Assembly (NCBI GenBank): GCA_023443725.1
Contig: JAEZTF010000019.1
Coordinates: 1-59,742 of the forward strand
Direction of reading: 5' to 3'
Length of the DNA stretch: 59,742 bases
Source: Candidatus Parcubacteria bacterium
Lineage (GTDB): Bacteria; Patescibacteriota; Microgenomatia; UBA12405
This document shows positions 48,993 through 56,885 of the stretch, in pieces. Each line of letters starts with the position of its first letter. Position 1 is the stretch's first letter. A program made the position numbers and the translations under genes. A model generated the notes under the pieces. That model ran no database searches. It was given only the letters and a program-made list of their open reading frames with translations, and had not been told where the DNA came from.

Positions 48993-50234
48993 CTAATTAT
49001 AAGAAACTTCGGTTCCGATAGGTAGAATTTCTACCCAAATATTTCCTGGAATGAAATTAACTTCTTTACCAGATTTATCTTTAAAGATAGTTCGAGAAAC
49101 TCGATTGGCTTTGGCCCAAGTAATATCAGTTTTAATTCCATTTTGAATCAAGACACCATCTCCGCTTCCAATAACAGCATATAAATTGTGAAGATGATCA
49201 TCAATTGATCGACTTTCTTTGGCAAATTGAATGACAATATTTTTACTGGTAATAGTTTTTTGAATATTAAAATCTATATGTTCATTACCACCGTTATAAC
49301 GAATATAGTTATTATTGATAGCATCATATTTCCAAGAAACAGAATAATCTTTATAACCTGACCAAAAATCAAAAGTAACATTAGAGGTGGTTGGAGAAGA
49401 ACTAGCCTTATCTTCTTGTTTGAATAACCAAGGTCGATAGTTTTTGTCCCAAGAAGTATTTTTTGCCTCAGTTTTATTGGTTAAACCACGACTAGCAGCG
49501 GTATTGTAAAGTTCTTTTGAAGAACAGTACATGGTATGTTCAGTAGCTACTACCTTACCAGTTCTTTCCGGTTCACGACGACAAACTTTGTAAGAAAGAG
49601 AAAACTGACTTAAATCACTCCATGTTCCCTTATCATTCCAATCATAGTCGGCAATTTGTTCGATAGCTTGAGCTTTTTTGTTGGTAGTACATGGACCACC
49701 TGATGTAGCAGCACTACAATTAGCACCACCGACATGAGTATAAAGTGGATAGTCGGAATATTCAGAAGCTAAGTCGAGAAAATAAGTTCTGGCAGATCGA
49801 ACTGGTCCTAAATCATATTTATTAGTTTCAGATTCAGCAATAACACCACAGTAAAAAACACCCATAAATCGAGTAATTCCACCTTCAGCTACAGCTTCAT
49901 AAACAATATCAGCACCTTGAAGACCAGATTGAGGTCGAGAGTCTTCATGATTTTCAATCATAACCATTAGAGGTCGACGAGTAGACCAAATAGCTTCTTC
50001 TTCTTTAGTGTAAAGTTGACCATTAATAGGGCAAACTTTTGTTTTTGGACCAGAATAAATAGAGTCAGATTTAGTTTCAGATTTTTGATCATTCTTTTGA
50101 TTATTATTTTTGATAGAAGTCAGAATAGAATGACTAGAAGCAGGAACAAAATGATCAAATAATATATAGGAAATTCCGGTAAATATAAGAAATAATCCTA
50201 TATATCCAGATATTTTTGTTAACTTAGAATTCAT
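48993..50234 (-). CDS. DUF3048 (YerB-like) membrane-anchored protein
   Basis: 413 residues. N-terminal membrane helix (about 9-28), a Lys/Ser linker, then DUF3048: RRPLMVMIENHEDSRPQSGLQGADIVYEAVAEGGITRFM, with the family's SARTYFLDLA and the C-terminal barrel NVTFDFWSG...TDITWAKANRV. Family is exported and often a lipoprotein (YerB); an insert of about 90 residues with four or more cysteines in the middle (ANCSAATSGGPCTT, KVCRREPE) is unusual and may be disulfide-bonded. Function unknown. Confidence 0.85.
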   Translation of the reverse strand: MNSKLTKISGYIGLFLIFTGISYILFDHFVPASSHSILTSIKNNNQKNDQKSETKSDSIYSGPKTKVCPINGQLYTKEEEAIWSTRRPLMVMIENHEDSRPQSGLQGADIVYEAVAEGGITRFMGVFYCGVIAESETNKYDLGPVRSARTYFLDLASEYSDYPLYTHVGGANCSAATSGGPCTTNKKAQAIEQIADYDWNDKGTWSDLSQFSLSYKVCRREPERTGKVVATEHTMYCSSKELYNTAASRGLTNKTEAKNTSWDKNYRPWLFKQEDKASSSPTTSNVTFDFWSGYKDYSVSWKYDAINNNYIRYNGGNEHIDFNIQKTITSKNIVIQFAKESRSIDDHLHNLYAVIGSGDGVLIQNGIKTDITWAKANRVSRTIFKDKSGKEVNFIPGNIWVEILPIGTEVSYN

Positions 50235-50241
50235 TTAAAAA

Positions 50242-50586
50242 TTAACCTTTAATAGTTTTAACTATAGCTGATTTTTCTTCTTTTGACAAAGTGATATTAT
50301 CTCCTTCTCCATCTTTTACAGCTTTGGCATAAATTCTAGTAATATCACGATTGTGTAATGATGTAATAACAACTCCAGTATTACTTTGATCTAATATCGT
50401 TAAAATAAAACTTTGATCACCGCCTAAATCGTTAAATGGATTAAAACGAGTGACATTGATTTTTAGATTATCCGATTTTGGTAATTGATTTTCTTTTGAG
50501 ATAGATTTTCTTTTATAAATAACAAAAAAAACATAAATTGACCAAAGAAAATTGATAATCACTAAAAAATAAATTATGAAATTCAT
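50242..50586 (-). CDS. Hypothetical membrane-anchored protein, 114 aa
   Basis: 114 residues: membrane helix at 3-24, basic stretch, then a small soluble domain (VTRFNPFNDLGGDQSFILTILDQSNTGVVITSLHNRDITRIYAK). DUF4446-like layout (single helix plus a small exported or cytoplasmic beta domain containing FNPFNDLGGDQSF) is a fair match from memory. The ATG at 50586 is chosen over an upstream TTG; TACAAT lies about 9 bases upstream. Divergent from the 39-aa ORF and first gene of the YerB-SecF operon. Confidence 0.7.
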   Translation of the reverse strand: MNFIIYFLVIINFLWSIYVFFVIYKRKSISKENQLPKSDNLKINVTRFNPFNDLGGDQSFILTILDQSNTGVVITSLHNRDITRIYAKAVKDGEGDNITLSKEEKSAIVKTIKG

Positions 50587-50617
50587 AAACAATTAATTGT
50601 AGCAAGAATTTTTGTGC

Positions 50618-50623
50618 TATACT
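50618..50623 (+). promoter_or_regulatory. Extended -10 of the 39-aa ORF
   Basis: TGcTATACT (extended -10) 5 bases before ATG 50629. It predicts a transcript start at or within a base or two of the ATG. Confidence 0.6.
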
Positions 50624-50628
50624 GCGGT

Positions 50629-50748
50629 ATGAACGTAAATGAGAATGAAAATATGAGATTCTTAAGAAGAGATTTAACAAAGAGCTTGATTTTAAGTCTG
50701 ATTTCTATTATGGTGATAGTTGTTATACGTTTATTCATTAAATTTTGA
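50629..50748 (+). CDS. Small single-pass membrane protein, 39 aa
   Basis: 39 residues: polar head (NVNENENMRFLRRDLTKS) and one membrane helix (LILSLISIMVIVVIRLFI). A cytoplasmic charged head plus helix of this length is common in Patescibacteria next to core genes; role unknown. Leaderless start as described for its promoter; the downstream ATG at 50653 is an alternative. The 57-aa gene follows 17 bases later with its own ribosome site. Confidence 0.6.
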   Translation: MNVNENENMRFLRRDLTKSLILSLISIMVIVVIRLFIKF

Positions 50749-50765
50749 GGGGGTGAAGTTTTAAA

Positions 50766-50939
50766 ATGCCAACCATCAAATTTTACAATGTAAAATCACG
50801 CAAAGCAGTTGAAGTTGATGTCAGCAAGGTCAAAAAAGTTACTCTTAAGAATGGTCGACCAGCAGCTGAAACAATCGATCCTGAAACCGGAGTTAAAATG
50901 TTCAAAATTTTATCTGCCGCAGATGCAGCTTTGCTTTAA
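50766..50939 (+). CDS. Conserved-looking 57-aa basic protein
   Basis: 57 residues: MPTIKFYNVKSRKAVEVD, a basic middle (SKVKKVTLKNGRPAAET), and FKILSAADAALL. Small, basic, no cysteines, no membrane segment. GAGGGGGTG lies about 12 bases before the ATG, one of the strongest leaders in the window, and codons are C-rich (ATC, GTC), so it is probably highly expressed. It lies directly before RNase P RNA. The alternation of basic and hydrophobic residues would suit an RNA- or DNA-binding protein; not recognised. Confidence 0.7.
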   Translation: MPTIKFYNVKSRKAVEVDVSKVKKVTLKNGRPAAETIDPETGVKMFKILSAADAALL

Positions 50940-50963
50940 TTGAATTTTTAAGGATAAAATCCT

Positions 50964-51228
50964 GAAGAAACTGAAGGACCAATTCCGATTTATCGGAAAG
51001 GAAAGTCCGGACCACAAAAAGCACAAGACCTGAAGATGTAGGGATTCGAGTAATCGAATGGCAATACTACAGTGACGAATAGTTCTGCTTTGCAGAATGA
51101 AGTGAAACGAGCATCCTCTTGGTGGAAATTTCAAGATGAGACGTTAATATCTAGTTTTTGAGAGTCTCAGGTAGAAAGAATAGATAGATGGTCCATAAAC
51201 AGAATCCGGCTTAACAGTTTCTTCGGGA
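50964..51228 (+). ncRNA. rnpB: RNase P RNA (bacterial type A-like)
   Basis: P4 strands are exact: GGAAAGTCCGGACCAC (about 50997) and ACAGAATCCGGCTTA (about 51200). P1 is GAAGAAACTG/CAGTTTCTTC (50964-50973 with 51214-51223); CAGTGACG and the GAAGTGAAACGAGCATCC stretch mark P9-P11. At about 265 nt it is short for a type A RNA, so several peripheral helices (P13/P14, P16-P18) must be reduced. The TAAAAT box at 50955-50960 is a likely -10 with TTGCTT 18 bases upstream; the P1 stem followed by T5 doubles as terminator. Confidence 0.93.
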
Positions 51229-51245
51229 TTTTTTGTATTTATGAA

Positions 51246-52220
51246 TTATTTTTTGGCCACTAAGATCTTGACGACAGTTTCGATGATTAGATATAAAGGA
51301 ACAGCTAAAAGAGCGCCGGTAATACCAGCAAGTTGAGCACCAGTAGCGATTAAAAGGATAGTAATTAGTGGATTTAGACCGATTGTTTCTTTCATGATTT
51401 TAGGGACGATAATATTATTTTCTAATTGTTGAATGATAATACCAGCACCAATAGTTAATAATCCTGTTAATGGAGAAATAGTAAAACCGACTATAGAAGC
51501 AACGATACTAGTTAAGATTGGACCAATAGTTGGAACGGCTTCAAGTAAACCGGCAAGAATAGCTAATGGAACGGCATATTTTAAACCAAGTAAGAGGTAA
51601 GCGACATAAGAACAGATACCGATAATAGTCATTAAAAAGAATTGAGCATTAACCCAATGACCAAGACGAGATTCAAGTGCATCAATAATTTCTAGAAATT
51701 TTTGTTTTCCAGTTTCACCAAAAACACTAAGACTATATTTTGGAAAATTCTTTTTTTCTAAAAGAAGATAAAAAGTTAAAAAGAAAATAACAAATCCAGA
51801 AATTATATTGGTAACTATTTCAACGGCAGTTTTGGCAATATTAGTAGGAATATTTTCTAATATTTTAAATTGAGATGATAAATCAATAGCATTATTGCCA
51901 AAAATTTTGACATTTTGGAGCATGTTTGGAAGAGAACTAATTAAGCCCGCTGTTTGTTCAACTAAAATAGGAACTATTCCAGCAATAGTAAAAGAAAGAG
52001 TGGCTAATATTAATATGTAGATAATTAAAATACCTAAAGGTCTTGGAATTTTTATCTTTTCTAATCTGGAAACGGCTGGATTTAAAGCTTCCATAAAAAT
52101 AAAACTAATGAAAAGTAAAAGAATTATCGATCTAATCTGCCATAAAAGAACTAATGAGATAAGAAATAAAACGGTAAATATAATGGTTTTGTAAGAAATT
52201 TCAATTCTTTTTGTTTTCAT
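51246..52220 (-). CDS. PerM/AI-2E family permease
   Basis: 324 residues, about seven to eight membrane helices: two at the N-terminus (KTIIFTVLFLISLVLL, IILLLFISFIFMEAL), the conserved PRPLGILIIYI, a soluble middle, and the C-terminal LEAVPTIGPILTSIVAS and NNIIVPKIMKETIGLNPL, family signatures. Substrate unknown; some members export autoinducer-2 or sodium. TATACT lies 5 bases before the ATG (52231-52226, minus strand), giving an internal leaderless promoter inside the miaA end. Confidence 0.88.
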   Translation of the reverse strand: MKTKRIEISYKTIIFTVLFLISLVLLWQIRSIILLLFISFIFMEALNPAVSRLEKIKIPRPLGILIIYILILATLSFTIAGIVPILVEQTAGLISSLPNMLQNVKIFGNNAIDLSSQFKILENIPTNIAKTAVEIVTNIISGFVIFFLTFYLLLEKKNFPKYSLSVFGETGKQKFLEIIDALESRLGHWVNAQFFLMTIIGICSYVAYLLLGLKYAVPLAILAGLLEAVPTIGPILTSIVASIVGFTISPLTGLLTIGAGIIIQQLENNIIVPKIMKETIGLNPLITILLIATGAQLAGITGALLAVPLYLIIETVVKILVAKK

Positions 52221-53164
52221 GATTTAGTATACCATTTGGTAATTTTTGAATTAATATTTTTAACAAAATCTTTATTGGTGATATCAAAAAAATATACATT
52301 TGGTCGAGATTTAAACCAACAACTTTGGTGTCGAGCATCAGAATGTTCGGCGTAAGACCATTTTTGAAGACACGAAGACAAAATCTCCTTCCCTTCGGGC
52401 TTTCCCCTTTGATGAAAGGGGAATTTTTTTTGATAATCGAAATATGGTTTAAGACATTGATAAGCGGCAATTTGCATGCCTGGGTCTGACCATTTATATT
52501 TTTTTAGCAATGTTTTTATTTCATCAAAAAAACCAATATCAATTCTTTTTTGAACCCGAGCATCAATTCTTTTGTAAAGAAAATCTAGAGGAGCAGTGAG
52601 AGAGATATGTAATAGATCAAAATTTTCAATTTTCAATTTACTATTTTGATTATTTTTAGAAAATAATTTAATTTCAATTTTACGGGAGAGACGATAGTGG
52701 TTGTTAATATCTGAATGATTTAATTTAGAAAAATTTTGGCGATCTAAGAATTTATAGATCTTTTGTAAAGTTTTGACCGAAAAACGATTTAAAATAAACC
52801 TTAAAAATTTGTTTGGTTTTATTGAAAAAGTATTATAGTTTGGGTTAATTACAGAATCGATATAAAAACCGCTACAACCAACCAAGATGGGTAATTTATT
52901 GCGAGATTGAATTTCTTTGATTGTTTTTAGGGCAACTTTTTGAAAATCGGCAACAGAAAACTTTTGGTCTGGGGTAATAATATCGATAAGATGAATCGGA
53001 GTTTCTTCTGGTTGATCTTTACCCGTACCAATATCCATACCTTTATAGATTTGACAAGAATCACCAGAAACTAATTCTCCATTATATTTTTTGGCTATTT
53101 TGACAGCCAAATCTGTTTTACCGGTGGCTGTTGGACCAGAAATAATTAAAAGTTTATTAAACAT
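52217..53164 (-). CDS. miaA: tRNA dimethylallyltransferase MiaA with in-frame palindromic insert
   Basis: 315 residues. P-loop ISGPTATGKTDLA, GELVSGDSCQIYKGMDIGTGK, HLIDI, and PILVGCSGFYIDSV are the catalytic signatures; the C-terminal KWSYAEH...DARHQSCWFK is the conserved tRNA-contact helix. Between these, residues about 247-263 are coded by a hairpin repeat (the peptide FPFHQRGK is the stem-loop) that is not in the family. The frame stays open and downstream motifs are intact, so the enzyme is probably functional. Transfers a dimethylallyl group to A37 of tRNAs reading U-starting codons. The ATG overlaps the ychF stop by 8 bases. Confidence 0.9.
   Translation of the reverse strand: MFNKLLIISGPTATGKTDLAVKIAKKYNGELVSGDSCQIYKGMDIGTGKDQPEETPIHLIDIITPDQKFSVADFQKVALKTIKEIQSRNKLPILVGCSGFYIDSVINPNYNTFSIKPNKFLRFILNRFSVKTLQKIYKFLDRQNFSKLNHSDINNHYRLSRKIEIKLFSKNNQNSKLKIENFDLLHISLTAPLDFLYKRIDARVQKRIDIGFFDEIKTLLKKYKWSDPGMQIAAYQCLKPYFDYQKKFPFHQRGKPEGKEILSSCLQKWSYAEHSDARHQSCWFKSRPNVYFFDITNKDFVKNINSKITKWYTKS
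52377..52425. repeat. Palindromic repeat, copy 2 (inside miaA)
   Basis: ACAAAATCT followed by CCTTCCCTTCGGGCTTT and then the hairpin CCCCTTT-GATG-AAAGGGG with AA. The first nine bases, the TTTGAxGAAA core and the terminal AA are shared with copy 1 (44193-44241); the stem is 3 bases shorter. Inserted in frame in miaA with no stop. Confidence 0.7.
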
Positions 53165-54230
53165 TGAATTTAAATTCGACGATGTCGTCGGGGTGCATGA
53201 TATAGGCTTTGCCTTCGTGACGAAGAAGCCCAGCGTCTTTGGCACCTAGCCAACCGTTATATTTAACAAAATCAGAATAAGAAACAATTTCAGCCATAAT
53301 AAATCCCCTTTCAAAATCGGTATGAATAACTCCGGCAGCTTTTGGAGCAGTATCACCTTGGTGAATTGTCCAAGCCCGAACCTCTTTAACTCCCGCAGTG
53401 TAATATGACTGTAAACCAAGAGTTTGGTAGGCTTTGTTAATTAGTCTTTCTAAACCTGATTCCTTCATTCCTAGCTCATCTAGATAGGCTTTTTTGTCTT
53501 CTAAACTAAATTCAGCCAACTCATTTTCGATCTTGGCGCAAATTGGAATAACAGTTTCAAAATTATTTAAATTAATTTTCCAATCGGCAATATTTTTGTA
53601 AGTATTTTCGTCAACATTGGCAACAATAAAATAAGGTTTGGCACTGAGTAAGAAAAATTCTCTCAACATATCTTTTTCTTCATCATCAAATTTTAAATTG
53701 ACAGCTAAAATTCCTTTTTCCAATTCTGATTTTAATCTCTGAGCTAAAAGATACTTTTTACTAATTTTTTCTTTGGCATTATTTTTGTTGGCATCTAAAT
53801 ATTTATCGACTGTTTCCAAGTCCTTAATAATGAGTTCGGCACAGATAACTTCAAAATCTCCCTGAGGATCGACAGAACCTTCTTTGATAATATTGGAATC
53901 AGAAAAATCGCGAACTACATGACAAATAGCATCACAATCACGAATATTGGTTAAAAATTTGTTGCCTAAACCCTCACCTTGAGAAGCGCCTTTGACCAAA
54001 CCAGCAATATCAATAAATTCAACTGCAGCTGGAACAACTTTTTGAGTTTTGACAATATCAGCTAAAACAGGTAATTTTTCATCGGGAACTTCAACCACTC
54101 CAACATTGGGATCAATGGTACAAAAAGGATAATTACTAGCATCTGCCACTTGTTTACCAAGTAAAGCGTTGAAAAGAGTTGATTTGCCAACATTGGGTAA
54201 ACCAACGATACCGATAGATAAATTAGACAT
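53157..54230 (-). CDS. ychF: Ribosome-binding ATPase YchF
   Basis: 357 residues. G1 GIVGLPNVGKST, G3 region FIDIAGLVKGAS, an NxxE motif in place of NKxD (typical of YchF and explaining ATP preference), a coiled insert (about 125-205) and the C-terminal TGS domain with TIHQGDTAPKAAG. OBG-family ATPase linked to oxidative stress and translation. TAAAAT lies 6 bases before the ATG (54242-54237, minus strand); leaderless. Its start overlaps the NMNAT stop by 8 bases. Confidence 0.93.
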   Translation of the reverse strand: MSNLSIGIVGLPNVGKSTLFNALLGKQVADASNYPFCTIDPNVGVVEVPDEKLPVLADIVKTQKVVPAAVEFIDIAGLVKGASQGEGLGNKFLTNIRDCDAICHVVRDFSDSNIIKEGSVDPQGDFEVICAELIIKDLETVDKYLDANKNNAKEKISKKYLLAQRLKSELEKGILAVNLKFDDEEKDMLREFFLLSAKPYFIVANVDENTYKNIADWKINLNNFETVIPICAKIENELAEFSLEDKKAYLDELGMKESGLERLINKAYQTLGLQSYYTAGVKEVRAWTIHQGDTAPKAAGVIHTDFERGFIMAEIVSYSDFVKYNGWLGAKDAGLLRHEGKAYIMHPDDIVEFKFNV

Positions 54231-54723
54231 GATGATATTTTACAACAAAATCGGCAACATTTTGAGGAACTAAAGATTTTAATGATAAATCATGATTAAT
54301 AATCATTCGACGAATGTCGGTGGCACGGGTTGGCAAAATAGTTTGAATTTGATGTTCAAAATTGTGACCGTAATTTATAAAACAATCTGAAGTGTAATTA
54401 TTGTCAGTAAACAAACAAGTATTGGACTCATCTATTTGAGGAAAAAAAGTTTTGACATGATCGGCATATTTTGGTGGATTATGAATATCAGGAATAAGCT
54501 GAATTTGATAAGGGAAATTTAATTTATCTAAATTGGGAATTAATAATTCTTTGACTTTGGTAGCAGTCAGAAAATTTTTATCATCCAAAACTCCGGCATC
54601 ACCAATACCAATTAAAATTTCTTTGACTCCAGAATCAATAACTTCTTTGATAAATTCCAAATGGTGAAGGCAAGGTGGTTGAAAACGACCAATAATTAGA
54701 CCAAAGTGTTTATTTGTTTTCAT
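54223..54723 (-). CDS. Nicotinamide-nucleotide adenylyltransferase, archaeal type
   Basis: 166 residues. GRFQPPCLHHLEFIK is the nucleotidyltransferase (T/H)xGH-type motif (here HHLE), GIGDAGVLDD follows, and TRATDIRRMI is the ISSTxxR-like end motif. It matches the short archaeal/NadM type of NMN adenylyltransferase that makes NAD from NMN. Alternatively it could act on nicotinate mononucleotide and feed the NadE at 18335. First gene of the run NMNAT-ychF-miaA-permease. Confidence 0.75.
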   Translation of the reverse strand: MKTNKHFGLIIGRFQPPCLHHLEFIKEVIDSGVKEILIGIGDAGVLDDKNFLTATKVKELLIPNLDKLNFPYQIQLIPDIHNPPKYADHVKTFFPQIDESNTCLFTDNNYTSDCFINYGHNFEHQIQTILPTRATDIRRMIINHDLSLKSLVPQNVADFVVKYHHV

Positions 54724-54745
54724 TAATTAATCTAGTATATAACTA

Positions 54746-54773
54746 AAAACTCCCCCAAAACAGGGGGAGTTTT
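54746..54773. terminator. Bidirectional terminator behind the HU gene
   Basis: AAAACTCCCCC-aaaaca-GGGGGAGTTTT, a 9- to 11-bp stem with A/T flanks on both sides. On the minus strand it ends the HU transcript before the NMNAT promoter. Confidence 0.82.
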
Positions 54774-54791
54774 GAAATTCAAAAATAAGAA

Positions 54792-55064
54792 TTATTTAAC
54801 CATTTTCTTGATTTTGGTACCTGGAATGTAGCGAGGCATTCGGCGAGCAACAATTTTCTTAGCTTCTTTTGATCCAATAGCTTTAATGGTTTTAGCTTTG
54901 AACATTTTGGTTTTGAAGGTTCCAAAACCGGACAATTTAACAGTTTCACCGCTAGCAAGAGCTTTCATTACTTCGGAAAGGAAAGTTTCAACGGCTTGTT
55001 TGGCAGCTTTTTTGCTGAGCTTGGCTTTTTGAGAGACAGACTCAATGAGATCTTTTTTAGTCAT
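54792..55064 (-). CDS. hup: HU-family DNA-binding protein
   Basis: 90 residues with the full HU fold: MTKKDLIESVSQKAKLSKKAAKQAV, the beta-arm region ETVKLSGFGTFKTK, and the C-terminal RRMPRYIPGTKIKKMVK with the conserved basic Pro-containing motif. Compacts DNA and helps recombination and replication. Monocistronic, with its own terminator. Confidence 0.95.
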   Translation of the reverse strand: MTKKDLIESVSQKAKLSKKAAKQAVETFLSEVMKALASGETVKLSGFGTFKTKMFKAKTIKAIGSKEAKKIVARRMPRYIPGTKIKKMVK

Positions 55065-55130
55065 TTGATTATTTTTTTTAATTAATAATTAATTTAATAA
55101 TAACGGAATATATGGAAAAAGCAAGTAATT

Positions 55131-56717
55131 TTAATCTTCTTTTACCGCATTTTTGTTGATTTTACTACCAACTACGACACTGCTAGTGCGTACTTCTCGA
55201 ATAACAGTGACTTTTATTTGACCTGCCCACTTTGCTTCTTCGTCGAGTTTTTCGGCAATATTTTGACTTAATACTTCGGCCTCAGCATCTGATATTTGAC
55301 CTGGATCAACAATAACAACGACTTCTCGACCGGCTTGATAAGCGGCAACACTAGTAACACCATTGAAGTTTTTGGCGACTTCTTCGATATTTTTCATTCG
55401 TTTGAGATATTCCTCATGAACTTCATATCGAGCACCTGGACGAGCGCCAGAAGCAGCATCACCAATATAAACGATAACTGATTCAACTGAAGAAAATTCT
55501 TTATCTTCGTGATGTTCAGCAACACAATCAATTATTTTTTCTGGGATCTTATATTTTCTAAGTAAATCAACGCCTAAATCAATATGAGTCCCCTCTTGGT
55601 CGGTAACTACTTTTCCAATATCATGAAGCAAAGCCCCTAATCGAACAACATTAATATTGGCTTTTAACTCGTAAGCAACTGCAGTGGCAATTTTGGTAGC
55701 TTCTATAGTATGTTTGGCTAAATTCTGCCCATAAGAAAAACGGAATTTATATTTACCAATTTCTTTGATTAAATCGATAGGTAAATTGAAAGCACCGACT
55801 TCTTGGCAAATTCTTTTACCTTCGTTAAGTAAAATTTTGTCCATTTCAGTTTTAGTCTGAGCCACAACTTGTTCTATTTTTAAAGGTTGAATACGACCAT
55901 CTTTAATTAATTTTTCTAAAGAAAGACGAGCAATCTCGCGCCTAGTGGAATCAAAAGAAGAAATACGAATATCATTTGATTCATCTAGCTCTAATTCAAC
56001 ACCTGTAGCTTTTTCAAAAGCTCTAATATTACGACCTTCACGACCAATGATTTTTCCTTTAATAGTTTCGTCAGCTAAAGAAATAGTGGAAACAGTATAT
56101 TCGGCAACATAGTCAGTAAGTCCATGACGAATATTATCAATAATTACTTCTTTGGTAATTTCTTCTTCTTTTTGTCTAATTTCATCACGAGCTTCTTCAA
56201 TTTTTTTACTAATCCAGCTGGCCATTTTTTTTTCAGTGCTACTGATAATTAACTGTTTGGCTTTTTCAATATCAAGACCAGAAATAGTCTCTAGTTTTTC
56301 CATTTGTTTTCGATAAAGATCATCAACACTGGTTAGCTTATTTTTTAAATCTAAAGATTGTTGATCAATAGATTTTTCTTTTTGAATTAAATAACGCTCT
56401 TTTTCATCAAGAGATGATAAACGTTGAAAAATCTCGGCTTCCTTAGCTTTGGCATCAGCTTCAATTTTTTTAGCGTTTAATAAAGCAGCTTGAACCGCAG
56501 CGTCATTTTGAGGGGTAGTAGTAACTACTGGAGCGGCCGGTGTGACTGGTTCGGCTGATTTTTTAGGAGTAAAAACAACCCGATTTTTATCATCATCGGC
56601 GACATCTACACCTATTTTTGGTTCAGTCTTATCTATTTTTTTATTTTTTTTATTTTTTACATCTCCTGACTGATTAGAAAATAACCCTTTTACTTGGGAC
56701 AAGAAAAACTCTAACAT
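55131..56717 (-). CDS. rny: RNase Y, lacking the usual membrane anchor
   Basis: 528 residues. A coiled coil (about 75-190), the KH domain (IKGKIIGREGRNIRAFEKATG), and the HD domain (LGALLHDIGKV, CVAEHHEDKE). Starts the decay of mRNAs by endonucleolytic cuts. Classical RNase Y begins with a membrane helix; here residues 1-70 are polar and then Ala/Pro/Thr-rich (KSAEPVTPAAPVVTTT), so the enzyme may be cytosolic or tethered by a partner. GGAGG lies 8 bases before the ATG, one of the clear Shine-Dalgarno starts. Confidence 0.93.
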   Translation of the reverse strand: MLEFFLSQVKGLFSNQSGDVKNKKNKKIDKTEPKIGVDVADDDKNRVVFTPKKSAEPVTPAAPVVTTTPQNDAAVQAALLNAKKIEADAKAKEAEIFQRLSSLDEKERYLIQKEKSIDQQSLDLKNKLTSVDDLYRKQMEKLETISGLDIEKAKQLIISSTEKKMASWISKKIEEARDEIRQKEEEITKEVIIDNIRHGLTDYVAEYTVSTISLADETIKGKIIGREGRNIRAFEKATGVELELDESNDIRISSFDSTRREIARLSLEKLIKDGRIQPLKIEQVVAQTKTEMDKILLNEGKRICQEVGAFNLPIDLIKEIGKYKFRFSYGQNLAKHTIEATKIATAVAYELKANINVVRLGALLHDIGKVVTDQEGTHIDLGVDLLRKYKIPEKIIDCVAEHHEDKEFSSVESVIVYIGDAASGARPGARYEVHEEYLKRMKNIEEVAKNFNGVTSVAAYQAGREVVVIVDPGQISDAEAEVLSQNIAEKLDEEAKWAGQIKVTVIREVRTSSVVVGSKINKNAVKED

Positions 56718-56885
56718 AAAATTTCCTCCATTACTTTTTATGACGCCAAAATAGAATTAAGATTTCGAACGGACTGAATGAACTAATCTCGAAAATTTAA
56801 TCAACATAAGTACTTGCGTAGATAAAAAGCTAAAAATTTTTAATTTAATTAACTATTAATAAAAGTTTAAACGAATTACTATATT

